Positions 25,283 to 33,439 of a stretch of 64,000 nt of DNA are shown piece by piece (position 1 is the stretch's first letter; each line of letters starts with the position of its first letter). The position numbers and the translations under genes are program-made. The DNA is taken from positions 62,001 through 126,000 of the forward strand of contig NZ_RBAK01000003.1 in the NCBI RefSeq assembly GCF_003626595.1, read 5' to 3'. A model generated the notes under the pieces. It saw only the letters and a list, made by a program, of their open reading frames with translations. It was not told where the DNA came from and searched no databases. Source of the DNA: Micromonospora endolithica (lineage in GTDB: Bacteria > Actinomycetota > Actinomycetes > Mycobacteriales > Micromonosporaceae).

Positions 25283-26200
25283 ATGACCGAGTGGAGCGAG
25301 CGAGGAGCCGGCACCAGCGACCGCTGTGTCGTGGTCGGTGCCGGCACGATGGGGCTGGGCATCGCGTACGTCGCGGCAGGCGCCGGGCACACCGTGGAGC
25401 TGGTCGAGGTGGACCGGGACCGGGGGGCCGCCGCCGTGGCGCGCCTCGGTGAGCTGTGGGACCGCGCGGTCGGGCGGGGGAGGCTGACCGCCGACGAGGC
25501 CGCCGCCACCCGGGCCCGGCTGACCGTGCACGCCGGCCTCGCCGCCCTCGCCCCGGAACCCGCCGTCGTCGTGGAGGCCGTACCGGAGCGGCCGGAACTC
25601 AAGCGGGCGGTGCTCCGCGACGCCGAGGCGCTGCGCCCGGCCCTGCTCGGCAGCAACACCTCCAGCATCTCGATCGGCGAACTGGCCGAGGGACTGGCCC
25701 GGCCGGAGCGCTTCCTCGGGCTGCACTTCTTCAACCCGGTGTGGGCGATGCCCCTGCTGGAGATCGTGGTCGGCCCGGCCACCGCGCCGGAGACCACCGC
25801 CGCGGCGGTCACGCTCGCCGGCCGGCTGGGCAAGGACCCCGTCGTCGTACGCGACCTGCCCGGCTTCGCCACCTCGCGGCTCGGCGTGGCCCTGGGTCTG
25901 GAGGCGATCCGGATGGTCGCCGACGGGGTGGCCGATCCGGCCGACATCGACAAGGCGATGGTGCTCGGCTACCGGCATCCGGTCGGGCCGCTGGAACTGA
26001 CCGACCTCGTCGGGCTGGACGTGCGGCTGGACATCGCGCGCACCCTGCGGGCCGCGTACGGCGACCGGTTCGCGCCACCGCCGCTGCTGGAGGCGATGGT
26101 CGCCGCCGGGCGGCTGGGCCGTAAGTCCGGGCAGGGCTTCTATCACTGGGTCGACGGCAAGCGGGCCGGTGCGGCGGACCTGACCGGGCTCGCGTCGTGA
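25283..26200 (+). CDS. 3-hydroxyacyl-CoA (3-hydroxybutyryl-CoA) dehydrogenase
   Basis: 305 aa. N-terminal NAD-binding motif VVVGAGTMGLGIAYVA, then SNTSSISIGELA (Ser near the active site), the catalytic His in LGLHFFNPVWAMPLLEIV and the C-terminal domain GYRHPVGPLELTDLVGLD. It oxidises 3-hydroxyacyl-CoA in beta-oxidation or phenylacetate-type pathways. The first 12 residues are extra. ATG at 25283 lies 6 nt after TAGGGT (25271-25276), probably leaderless. It overlaps the enoyl-CoA hydratase gene by 4 nt, so the two act in consecutive steps. Confidence 0.92.
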   Translation: MTEWSERGAGTSDRCVVVGAGTMGLGIAYVAAGAGHTVELVEVDRDRGAAAVARLGELWDRAVGRGRLTADEAAATRARLTVHAGLAALAPEPAVVVEAVPERPELKRAVLRDAEALRPALLGSNTSSISIGELAEGLARPERFLGLHFFNPVWAMPLLEIVVGPATAPETTAAAVTLAGRLGKDPVVVRDLPGFATSRLGVALGLEAIRMVADGVADPADIDKAMVLGYRHPVGPLELTDLVGLDVRLDIARTLRAAYGDRFAPPPLLEAMVAAGRLGRKSGQGFYHWVDGKRAGAADLTGLAS

Positions 26201-26940
26201 GCGGGCTGCGGATCGAGGAGGGCCCGGACCGGCTGGTGGTCACGCTGGACCGGCCGGAGAAGCGCAACGCGATCGACGCGGACCTGATCGGCGCGCTGCA
26301 CGAGGTCTGCGCCGAACTGGAGGCCCGGCCCCGGCTGCTGCTGCTCACCGGTGGCGCCGACGGCATCTTCGCCGGTGGCGCGGACATCGGGCAGCTGCGC
26401 GAACGAGGCCGGCTGGACGCCCTCGCCGCGATCAACTCGGCCGCCTTCGCCCGGATCCGGGCGCTGCCGATGCCGACCGTCGCCGCCGTCGACGGACCGG
26501 CGCTGGGCGGCGGCGCCGAGCTGGCGTACGCCTGCGATCTGCGGGTCTGCACGGAGCGGGCCGTGTTCGGTCAGCCGGAGGTGCGGCTGGGCATCCTGGC
26601 CGGCGCCGGGGCGACCCACCGGTTGCCGGCGCTGGTCGGCGAGGCGCGGGCCAAGGAACTGCTGTTCACCGGGCGGCGGGTGGACGCGGCGGAGGCGCTG
26701 CGGATCGGCCTGGTCAACCGGGTGGTGACCGAGCCGGCGGAGCTGCTGCCGACGGCACACGAGTTGCTCGACGAGATGGCGAAGGCGTCCGCGCTGGCGC
26801 TGCGGCTGACCAAGCTGGCGGTCGACGCCCCCGCCGCCGCCCACCCGCACCTGGACCTGGTCAGCCAGGCGGTGCTCTTCGAGGACGCGGAGAAGCACCG
26901 CCGGATGACCGAGTTCCTCGAACGGCGACGCTCCCGCTGA
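26197..26940 (+). CDS. enoyl-CoA hydratase/isomerase
   Basis: 247 aa crotonase. Oxyanion-hole segments are FAGGADIGQL (about 66) and DGPALGGGAELAYACDLRVCTE; the position of the first catalytic Glu is in the stretch ALGGGAELA and the second in GQPEVRLGILAGAG, so both acidic residues of classical hydratases appear present. GTG at 26197 overlaps the dehydrogenase stop (GTGA). With that gene it forms a two-gene operon closed by a perfect terminator. Substrate chain unknown. Confidence 0.9.
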   Translation: MSGLRIEEGPDRLVVTLDRPEKRNAIDADLIGALHEVCAELEARPRLLLLTGGADGIFAGGADIGQLRERGRLDALAAINSAAFARIRALPMPTVAAVDGPALGGGAELAYACDLRVCTERAVFGQPEVRLGILAGAGATHRLPALVGEARAKELLFTGRRVDAAEALRIGLVNRVVTEPAELLPTAHELLDEMAKASALALRLTKLAVDAPAAAHPHLDLVSQAVLFEDAEKHRRMTEFLERRRSR

Positions 26941-26946
26941 GCCCGC

Positions 26947-26993
26947 AGACGGCGACGGCCGCGCCGGTCATCCCGGTGCGGCCGTCGCCGTCT
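26947..26993. terminator. bidirectional terminator
   Basis: Perfect 16-bp arms AGACGGCGACGGCCGC (26947-26962) and its complement (26978-26993), loop 15 nt, 6 nt after the hydratase stop and 13 nt from the convergent lipoprotein stop. Confidence 0.85.
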
Positions 26994-27006
26994 GGCTTGC
27001 CAGCGG

Positions 27007-28353
27007 TCACTGCCGCAGCTGTACGCCCACGTCCGCCAGACCCCGGATCACCGCGGCCGACTCACCGAACCCGATGATCAGAACCGCGTCCGCGCCGAAC
27101 GCCTTGATCTCCTCGGCGCCCTTGCGGAAGTCGACCGGCGTGGCCTTGCTGTCCTCCGGCGGGGCGTAGCCCAGCAGCTTCACCCGGTCGTCGCCCAGGC
27201 CGGCGCGCTCCAACTCGACCCGGACCGTCTCCTGGAGACCCTTGCCGTACGAGTCGTCACGGGCCACGATGGCGACCTTCTGCGGGCCGTCCCGCAGGAT
27301 CACGTCGGCCAGCGCCCGGCCCTGCAGGCTGTCCGGCGGTGACGTGCGGAAGTAGAGCCCGTTGTCCTTCAGCTCGGTCAGGCTGGCGTCGGTGTTCGAC
27401 GGGGAGAAGAGGACAAGGCCGGCCTCCACCACGTCGGGCAGCACCTGCCGGGAGATCCCGGAACCACCGGCACCGATGATCACGTGCACGCCCGCCTCGA
27501 CGTGGCTGGCGACGGTGGCCTTCGCGACCGCCGGGCTGGTGCCGTCGTCACCGTCGATCCAGACCACGGGCTCGCCGAGCACACCGCCGGCGGCGTTGAC
27601 CTCCCTGATCGCCAGCGCGGTACCGGCCGCCAGGGGCGGGTTGGCGATGGCCAGGTCACCGGTCTTCGGCAGCAGCCCGCCCAGGACCAGCGGCGCGCCG
27701 CTGCGGGGGTCCGCCTTGTTGCCCTGCTTCTTCGCCCTGGGCGGCTTCTTCGTGCTCGCGGCCGACTCGCTGCCGGCGCCGACGAACTCGGTCTTGCCGT
27801 CGTTGAGCTGCTGGCCGTCGAAGTGCAGGGTGGCGTAGCTGGCCGTCGACGGTTCGCCCGCGTCGGTGAAACCCGCCCGGGTCAGCGAGACACTGCGGTA
27901 CTCCACGTCACGCCCGGCGCGGGCCAGCGCGAGACAGGCGGCCGCGGTCTCGCAGCGCTCACCGCCGTTGGTCACGCCGACGATCTGCTTCGCGATGGCG
28001 GCCGGGTCGGTGGTACCGGCGAGCTGGGCGGCGATCGCGCTGATCGCCACCGCGTCGTACGCCTCGGCCGAGTAGAGGTAGTCGGTGAGCGTCGGGTCGA
28101 CGGCCCGCAGCCGATCCTTGAAGGTGTCCGGCAGCGGCGTGAGCGGGGTGGTGCCCTTCATGCCGTCGACCAGGTTCGCGCGCTCCTTCAGTTCCGCGGC
28201 GTACGAGTTGAGCATGTTGCCGTCGGTGCCGTACAGGCGCACCTGGGTGGTGGTGGCCTCTTCAGGCTCTTCGGTCCCGCATGCGCTGGTGGCGAGCAGG
28301 AACGTCGCGCAGGCGGCCAGGGTGGCTGCCCGCGAGGCGCGTGTCATGAACAT
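27007..28353 (-). CDS. substrate-binding lipoprotein with circularly permuted periplasmic-binding fold
   Basis: 448 aa. Lipoprotein signal with lipobox LATSAC (Cys25). Residues 37-185 (QVRLYGTDGNMLNSYAAEL ... DYLYSAEAYDAVAI ... ATLHFDG) correspond to the C-terminal half of LivJ-type branched-chain amino-acid/urea binding proteins. A Lys-rich linker (190-219) follows, and residues 221-448 (PLVLGGLLPKTGDLAI ... VIIGAGGSGISRQVLP ... VLIIGFGESAAVIRGLADVG) correspond to the N-terminal half. The protein ends just where an ordinary family member would continue into the YGTDGN segment. Both halves occur once, so this is a circular permutation. No permease or ATPase genes are adjacent. Ligand unknown. 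Confidence 0.85.
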   Translation of the reverse strand: MFMTRASRAATLAACATFLLATSACGTEEPEEATTTQVRLYGTDGNMLNSYAAELKERANLVDGMKGTTPLTPLPDTFKDRLRAVDPTLTDYLYSAEAYDAVAISAIAAQLAGTTDPAAIAKQIVGVTNGGERCETAAACLALARAGRDVEYRSVSLTRAGFTDAGEPSTASYATLHFDGQQLNDGKTEFVGAGSESAASTKKPPRAKKQGNKADPRSGAPLVLGGLLPKTGDLAIANPPLAAGTALAIREVNAAGGVLGEPVVWIDGDDGTSPAVAKATVASHVEAGVHVIIGAGGSGISRQVLPDVVEAGLVLFSPSNTDASLTELKDNGLYFRTSPPDSLQGRALADVILRDGPQKVAIVARDDSYGKGLQETVRVELERAGLGDDRVKLLGYAPPEDSKATPVDFRKGAEEIKAFGADAVLIIGFGESAAVIRGLADVGVQLRQ

Positions 28354-28508
28354 GGTCGTCCTTCCTCCGGCGAAGGTCCGCTGCGCAGATTAGCGTGCCC
28401 GTACCGACGGCGGGGCCACGGAGGTCCGTCAATCCGCAGGTCCACCCCCGCAAACACGGGGAGTGACGATATTCCGGGGGGTTGACCGGCGGCCCTACCG
28501 TGCGGTGG

Positions 28509-28898
28509 GTGACTGAATCGCCACAGCAGACGCTCGACGACGCGGCCGCCGTGCTCCGCTCCGCGCTGGCCGGGGACGGCCCCGGCGTCACCGGCACGTT
28601 CGACAAGGTGGTCGACCGGTCCGGCCTGGCCGGGGCGTACGGGGTGGCGTGGTGCCTCGCCGCGACGATGGTGGGGGATGCCGCCCCACCGGGCCACTGC
28701 GCGTTGGACTTCCCCGGGATCGACGAGGCCGGCTACGACGCCCGCTGGGTGGCCCGCTTCGTCAGCGCGTACGCGAATGCCGACGCCGACACCGGCGCGG
28801 CGCTGTTCGGTGCGGCGGCGGCCGACGGGTTGCTGCCGGACTGCCTGCTCACCCTCGCCGGCTCGACGATCGCCACCCTGCGCAGCCGCACCACCTGA
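28509..28898 (+). CDS. hypothetical protein
   Basis: 129 aa, mostly helical, Ala-rich, no signal peptide or membrane segment. Begins MTESPQQTLDDAAAVLRSAL and contains LAGAYGVAWCLAATMVG, FPGIDEAGYDARWVARFVSAYANAD. Looks like a compact all-alpha cytosolic protein. GTG at 28509 lies 6 nt after TACCGT (28497-28502), so probably leaderless; an upstream TTG at 28482 is less likely. Family not recognised. Confidence 0.65.
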   Translation: MTESPQQTLDDAAAVLRSALAGDGPGVTGTFDKVVDRSGLAGAYGVAWCLAATMVGDAAPPGHCALDFPGIDEAGYDARWVARFVSAYANADADTGAALFGAAAADGLLPDCLLTLAGSTIATLRSRTT

Positions 28899-28948
28899 TC
28901 GACGCCCCGCCCCGGGCGCCGCCCGCCGTGCGTGGTAGTCCTGGACGC

Positions 28949-29650
28949 ATGTCCGAGGCGATGCTCAGCAAGGTCCGCAAGCTGCTCGCCCAGGCCGAGG
29001 ATCCGGCCTGCACGCCGGCCGAGGCCGCCGCCTTCACCGCCAAGGCGACCGAACTGATCGCCCGCTACGGGGTGGATCGCGCCCTGCTGGCCGCCCGTGA
29101 CCCCGCCACCGACCCGGTCGGTGACCGGGTGGTCGAGGTCGTCGCCCCGTACGCCAGGGACAAGGCCGGCCTGCTCGCGGCCGTCGCCGACCCGCTGCGC
29201 TGCCGGTGCGTGCGCCGGCGCAGCGGCGACGGCTTCGCGATGCACCTCTTCGGTTTCGCCAGCGACCTGGAACGCGTCGACCTGCTCTTCACCTCCCTGC
29301 TGGTGCAGGCCGCGCACGGGATGGCGGGGACGCCGGTGCCGGCCGGCGAGCATCCCGCCGCCTACCGACGGTCCTGGCTGGCCGGGTTCGCGCAGGTGGT
29401 CGGCGTCCGGCTACGGACGGCCGAGGAGGACGCGGCGGACAGCGCGGGCACGCCCTCGGTGGCGCTGGTGCTGGCCGACCGCTCGGACCGGGTGCAGCGC
29501 CGCCTCACCGAGGCGTATCCGCGGCTGCGGACCGCGGGACCCCGCCGGCTGGCGGGTTCCGGCTTCGGCTCCGGGGCGGCAGCGGGCCGGCGCGCCGATC
29601 TGGGCGGCTTCCGGGTCGGCAGCGAGCCACGCCCCGGCCTCGGTGGCTGA
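28949..29650 (+). CDS. DUF2786 domain protein
   Basis: 233 aa. The first about 40 residues match DUF2786 (MLSKVRKLLAQAEDPACTPAEAAAFTAKATELIARYGVD, with the conserved KVRKLLALAE...EAE.A..KA.ELM pattern). A following domain with DLERVDLLFTSLLVQAAHGM and YRRSWLAGFAQVVGVRL resembles the partner domain common in these proteins. Such proteins are phage- and host-encoded and of unknown role. Ends with a Gly/Arg-rich tail. ATG at 28949; the 50-nt gap to the upstream gene suggests a loose pair. Confidence 0.8.
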   Translation: MSEAMLSKVRKLLAQAEDPACTPAEAAAFTAKATELIARYGVDRALLAARDPATDPVGDRVVEVVAPYARDKAGLLAAVADPLRCRCVRRRSGDGFAMHLFGFASDLERVDLLFTSLLVQAAHGMAGTPVPAGEHPAAYRRSWLAGFAQVVGVRLRTAEEDAADSAGTPSVALVLADRSDRVQRRLTEAYPRLRTAGPRRLAGSGFGSGAAAGRRADLGGFRVGSEPRPGLGG

Positions 29651-29677
29651 ACGGCTACCGAGGCACTCCGTCCGACC

Positions 29678-30193
29678 TCAGCCCGCGCCGCCCACGACGG
29701 TCGCGGCGTACCGGGAGAGAAGTTCGTGCCAGCCCGCGGTGAGGGCCTCACGGTAGCCCTCCGCCGCGTCGCCGTGCCGGTCGAAGTGCCGGTGCTCCAC
29801 CTCCACCCGGGTCCGCCCCGGCCCGTCCGGGTGGAAGAGCACCTCGACCTCGCTCGCCCGGGACGGGTCCGGGACCGGCACCCGATCCGCGCCGATCTGC
29901 CAGGTGAACACCAACCGCCGGTGCGGGTCCCAGGTCAGCACCCGGCCCCAGTCGGATCGGAACCCGTACGGGCCGATCTCGTAGAGCATGCCGCCGGCGC
30001 GGGGCTCCATTCCCAGTTCGGCCAGGACACCCGGGCCGGACCAGGTGTACTCGGTGACCCACCAGTCGGTCATCGCCTGAGTGAAGACCGCGAACGCGTC
30101 CTCGGGCGTCGCCGGAACCAGAAGGGAACTGCGGAGCGAGAACCGCTCGGAGTCCTGCCGGATGTCGGTCGGCCCGGTCGTCTCCTGTCCCAT
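29678..30193 (-). CDS. SRPBCC (AHSA1-like) domain protein
   Basis: 171 aa START-like fold: LRSSLLVPATPEDAFAVFTQAMTDWW at the N-terminus, RAGGMLYEIGPYGFRSDWGRVLTWDPHRRLVFTWQI in the middle, and VEVLFHPDGPGRTRVEVEHRHFDRHGD near the end, followed by the C-terminal helix with GWHELLSRY. This is the AHSA1/SRPBCC pattern; ligands in this group are hydrophobic small molecules and function is generally unknown. ATG at 30193. Convergent with the DUF2786 gene. Confidence 0.85.
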   Translation of the reverse strand: MGQETTGPTDIRQDSERFSLRSSLLVPATPEDAFAVFTQAMTDWWVTEYTWSGPGVLAELGMEPRAGGMLYEIGPYGFRSDWGRVLTWDPHRRLVFTWQIGADRVPVPDPSRASEVEVLFHPDGPGRTRVEVEHRHFDRHGDAAEGYREALTAGWHELLSRYAATVVGGAG

Positions 30194-30413
30194 AGGCCCG
30201 GACCATACCGGCTGATGCCCGGCTGTGCGACTTCGCGCATCGGTTGTCGCCGACGTTCCGTCCGGCTGGCGTCACGCTGAGCAATCGGGGGCGCGGGATG
30301 GTCGGGCGTAAAGCGGGTATGCGCGCCGGACGGTACCTGGCGTGCGACGAGCCCGTCGGACGGGTGCTGCCCGCACGGCGGGTGGGGTCCGGGCGGGCGG
30401 TGGAGGCGGAGCG

Positions 30414-31421
30414 GTGAGCATGGGCGAGAACGCGCAGCAGCGGGACCCGGATCGCGCCGGTGGGCGGCCCACGTCGGGTGAGGCGGGAGCGGAGCCGGAC
30501 GTCCTGCTCGACATATCAGAGGTGTCGGTCGACTCGATCCGGCTGGCGGTCGACGGCCTGGACGCCGAACTGTCCCTGCGGGCCCGCCTGGCCGATCTGC
30601 TCCAGCTCGACGCCGGCGTGCGGGTACACCTGGAGGGCGTCGAGCTGGACGTCAGCGGGGTACACGCGGAGGCGCTGCTCAAGGTACGGCTGGAGAAGGT
30701 CGTCGCGATCCTGGAACGCGCCCTGACCTCCATCGACCGGAATCCGGAGATCCTCGCTGATCTGTCGCCCACCCGCACCGCCCCGGTCGGCGAGGTGGCG
30801 CAGCGGGCGGCCACTCAGGGGGCGGAGATCGCGGCCTCCGCCAGCCGGCGGGGTCGCCCCGCCAGAGAATTCCGGGCGCGGAGCGAGCCGGAGGTGGGTG
30901 GCGCGACCGACGATCTCGGCCAACAGGTCGGCGCCATCGGCGTGGACGCCGGCGAAGGCCGCCGTCCGGGGGCGGCGCCCGGGGCGACGGTGGGCGGCGA
31001 CGAGGCGGCGGGAGATCGGGGCGACGCCCCGGCGGGCGGTCGGACCGGAGTGCCGGGCGGCGAGCCGATGGAGGCGACGGGGCTGGCCAGCGGCTCGGGC
31101 GGGGGCGGTGAACGGGGCGAGGCCTTCCGGGACGCGGAGCGCCGGGCGGCGGCCGGCCAGGACGCGGAGCGCCGGGCGGCGGCCGGCCAGGACCGGGAAC
31201 GTCCATCGGGGACGGCGAGGGCGGAGCCGGCGACGACCGACAGCAGGCAACGGCAGCAGGAGCCCCGGCCGAGCCAGGAGCCTGAGGCGGAGGAGTTCTC
31301 GATCGGTGGCGCGGCGTCGAGTGCCGCCCACCTCGCCGAGCAGGCCGGCCAGACGCTGCGGCAGGCCGGACGCAGCGTCTGGGAGGCGATCCAGGGCGGC
31401 ATGGCCAAACGCGACGGATGA
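30414..31421 (+). CDS. conserved hypothetical with disordered middle
   Basis: 335 aa. Residues about 30-115 form a conserved module (DVLLDISEVSVDSIRLAVDG, LDAELSLRARLADLLQLDAG, VHAEALLKVRLEKVVAILER, LTSIDRNPEIL) that I have seen in actinobacterial proteins of unknown function. Residues 120-300 are Gly/Ala/Arg/Glu-rich and disordered, with an exact duplication of DAERRAAAGQ. The last 45 residues (AAHLAEQAGQTLRQAGRSVWEAIQ) form an amphipathic helix. GTG at 30414 follows GGAGG at 7 nt. No signal peptide. Possible scaffold or membrane-associated factor, but this is a guess. Confidence 0.65.
   Translation: MSMGENAQQRDPDRAGGRPTSGEAGAEPDVLLDISEVSVDSIRLAVDGLDAELSLRARLADLLQLDAGVRVHLEGVELDVSGVHAEALLKVRLEKVVAILERALTSIDRNPEILADLSPTRTAPVGEVAQRAATQGAEIAASASRRGRPAREFRARSEPEVGGATDDLGQQVGAIGVDAGEGRRPGAAPGATVGGDEAAGDRGDAPAGGRTGVPGGEPMEATGLASGSGGGGERGEAFRDAERRAAAGQDAERRAAAGQDRERPSGTARAEPATTDSRQRQQEPRPSQEPEAEEFSIGGAASSAAHLAEQAGQTLRQAGRSVWEAIQGGMAKRDG
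31131..31190. repeat. exact 30-bp tandem duplication inside a gene
   Basis: 31131-31160 is repeated identically at 31161-31190, giving two copies of the 10-residue unit DAERRAAAGQ in frame. A recent duplication or variable-length site. Confidence 0.95.
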
Positions 31422-31479
31422 TGGTGTCCGCCCTGACCGGCGGGTCGTCCGACCCTTCGGCAAGGGTCGCGGGCGTCGG

Positions 31480-31965
31480 CTACCCGAGGGCGCGCGCGGC
31501 CTGATCGAGGAACCGATCGACCTGGCGTTTGTCGTATCCGCGCAAGCCGGTGGTGAAGGTCGCCGCCCGGATGGCCGTCGCGGCCTCGGCGCGGGCGATG
31601 GCACTCTCGGAAGCCAGCGCCCGGCAGACCTGGTCGACCAGCCGGTCGACCGCTGCCGTGTCGTAGCCGCGCAGGGCCACCGCGAACTCGGCTACCGGGT
31701 CCGGCTCACCCGGCGGGCGGGAATCCGCCACCGGTCCGGGGGGACCCTCCAGCTGACCGACGATGCGCGTGATCGCGCTGTCGACCTGGGCACGGCCGTA
31801 ACCACGCAGCGCGACGGTCGGGTTGGCGCGACGCAGTGCGGCTGCCGCCTCGGCACGCACCCGCGGGTCCGTGGCGGCGAGCGCGGCGATGGCCGGCGTG
31901 AAGATCGAATCCACCTCTCGCCGGTCATATCCGCGCAGCATCACGGGAAACTCGTAGGACTCCAT
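31480..31965 (-). CDS. DivIVA-like protein with four RGYD modules
   Basis: 161 aa built from four short copies of the DivIVA N-terminal motif at residues about 6, 49, 94 and 137: FPVMLRGYDRREVDSI, PTVALRGYGRAQVDSA, FAVALRGYDTAAVDRL, FTTGLRGYDKRQVDRF. The RGYD cores are 43-45 residues apart. In DivIVA this turn carries the membrane-curvature-sensing tip before a coiled coil; here each copy is followed only by a short helix (AEAAAALRRA). Hence a possible membrane-tip or polar-growth accessory. ATG at 31965. It ends 60 nt from the convergent upstream gene. Confidence 0.75.
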   Translation of the reverse strand: MESYEFPVMLRGYDRREVDSIFTPAIAALAATDPRVRAEAAAALRRANPTVALRGYGRAQVDSAITRIVGQLEGPPGPVADSRPPGEPDPVAEFAVALRGYDTAAVDRLVDQVCRALASESAIARAEAATAIRAATFTTGLRGYDKRQVDRFLDQAARALG

Positions 31966-32036
31966 GCCTCGAGTCTTCCGACGCCGTCAAGCGTGCGTCG
32001 AACGCCGACGAACCGGGGTGCCGAGGTACCAAGCAA

Positions 32037-32068
32037 AGCGCCGACCGGCGTTTCCGCTGGTCGGCGCT
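32037..32068 (-). terminator. terminator of the tRNA operon
   Basis: Arms AGCGCCGACC (32037-32046) and GGTCGGCGCT (32059-32068), perfect 10 bp, loop 12 nt, about 25 nt beyond the tRNA-Phe 3' end on the minus strand. Confidence 0.75.
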
Positions 32069-32092
32069 GCTGTAGCCCGGCGAAAGGCTATG

Positions 32093-32166
32093 TGGCCAGG
32101 GGCGGGGTCGAACCGCCGACCTTCCGATTTTCAGTCGGACGCTCGTACCAACTGAGCTACCTGGCC
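32093..32166 (-). tRNA. tRNA-Phe (GAA)
   Basis: 74 nt on the minus strand. Acceptor GGCCAGG pairs with CCTGGCC; anticodon stem TCCGA/TCGGA with loop CTGAAAA gives anticodon GAA; T arm GGCGG-TTCGACC-CCGCC. CCA is not encoded. Last of three tRNA genes. Confidence 0.97.
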
Positions 32167-32267
32167 GTGCTGCTCGGCTCATGCTACCCGCAGGACGGGT
32201 CATCCGCCCGGAGGGTCGTACGCTCCGATACGCAGAACGCCGCGCGTGTTGCGCGGCGTCGGCGCTG

Positions 32268-32341
32268 CGGTCCTGACGGGACTTGAACCCGCGACCTCCG
32301 CCTTGACAGGGCGGCGAGCACTCCAACTGCTCCACAGGACC
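32268..32341 (-). tRNA. tRNA-Asp (GTC)
   Basis: 74 nt, minus strand. Acceptor GGTCCTG/CAGGACC, anticodon stem CCGCC/GGCGG with loop CTGTCAA, anticodon GTC; T loop TTCAAGT. A hairpin (arms 32237-32245 and 32251-32259) lies just downstream, possibly a processing site. Confidence 0.97.
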
Positions 32342-32374
32342 TAGCTGGTGTTGCCTCCGGCCGAAGCCGGATCG

Positions 32375-32447
32375 TGCCCCCAACGGGATTCGAACCCGTG
32401 CTACCGCCTTGAAAGGGCGGCGTCCTGGGCCGCTAGACGATGAGGGC
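32375..32447 (-). tRNA. tRNA-Glu (TTC)
   Basis: 73 nt, minus strand. Acceptor GCCCTCA pairs with TGGGGGC; anticodon stem CCGCC/GGCGG, loop CTTTCAA, anticodon TTC. First gene of the Glu-Asp-Phe cluster, an order common in actinobacteria. The 150 bp upstream should hold the operon promoter. Confidence 0.97.
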
Positions 32448-32601
32448 GGCCCCGCCATCATTGCACACTCGCAACTTCAAGCGGACTTGCTCCCATCCGG
32501 CCCCGCCGGAGGCTTCGAAAGCATACGTGATGCCCCGCCGCGCGGCCAAACCGGTATGGCTGGAGCCGTAATGATCTACAAAAGACCAGGTCAGAACGGT
32601 T

Positions 32602-33399
32602 TCACCGGAGTCGGGTGACGCCGTACCGGCGCTTCAGGTCGGTGATCAGGGCCGGGCAGGCGGCCAGGGTGGCCGCCCGGTCGCCGCCTCCGTCGTGCAG
32701 CAGGACGACCGAACCGGGACGGACCGCCCCGCGTACCCGGGCGGCGATCGTGGCGGCCGGTGGCTTCCCCCAGTCCCGCGGGTCGACGTTCCAGTGCAGC
32801 GACCGCATGCCGAGCTGCTTGGCGACCGCCACCAACTCCGGTGTCCACCGGCCGCCCGGCTGCCGGTAGAACGGCACCTTCGCCCGGGGAACCGCGGCGC
32901 GGATGGCCCGGTCGGTGCGCACCAGGTCGGCCCGGATCTCGGCCACCGGCCGGCGGCCGAGATCGGTGTCGTGGTGCCAACTGTGATTGCACAGCTGGTG
33001 ACCCTCGCGGACGATCCGGCGGACCAGTTCCGGGTGCCGCCGTACCTGGACACCCACCACGCAGAACGTCGCGGTGACCCGTTCGGCCCGCAGCCGGTCG
33101 AGGATCTTCGGCGTCCAGACCGGGTCGGGGCCGTCGTCGAACGTCAGCGCCACCGCGCGTACCCCGGAGGTGCGGTGCAGGCCGGCGGGGAGCGCGGCGG
33201 GTAGCGGCCGGAGCGGGCGTCGCGTCGGGACGGCCCGGGGCGGCCGGGGGGTCACGGCGGTGGGCGATTCGGCCGGCAGGGTGCCCGAGGCCGCCGGCGC
33301 CGGACCGCCGCCCGCCCTGCCGGGACTCGGCTCGTCGCCGCAGGCGGCGACGAGCAGGACCAGGAGCAGGCCGTACGCGAGGCGGGCGCGGAGACGCAT
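32602..33399 (-). CDS. polysaccharide deacetylase lipoprotein (CE4, NodB domain)
   Basis: 265 aa. Lipoprotein signal with lipobox LVAAC (Cys20), Pro/Arg-rich linker, then a NodB domain from about 75: ALTFDDGPDP (metal and catalytic Asp pair), HSWHHD (two metal His), RQPGGRW (catalytic Arg) and LLHDGGG with the late catalytic His. All five CE4 motifs are intact, so it should deacetylate cell-wall or chitin-like glycans outside the membrane. ATG at 33399. It lies downstream of the carotenoid operon, same strand, 40 nt from the regulator stop, yet is probably separate in function. Confidence 0.92.
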   Translation of the reverse strand: MRLRARLAYGLLLVLLVAACGDEPSPGRAGGGPAPAASGTLPAESPTAVTPRPPRAVPTRRPLRPLPAALPAGLHRTSGVRAVALTFDDGPDPVWTPKILDRLRAERVTATFCVVGVQVRRHPELVRRIVREGHQLCNHSWHHDTDLGRRPVAEIRADLVRTDRAIRAAVPRAKVPFYRQPGGRWTPELVAVAKQLGMRSLHWNVDPRDWGKPPAATIAARVRGAVRPGSVVLLHDGGGDRAATLAACPALITDLKRRYGVTRLR

Positions 33400-33439
33400 G
33401 TCGCTCCCGAGGGGTCGGGGTCGGCGGACCCCGGGAACG

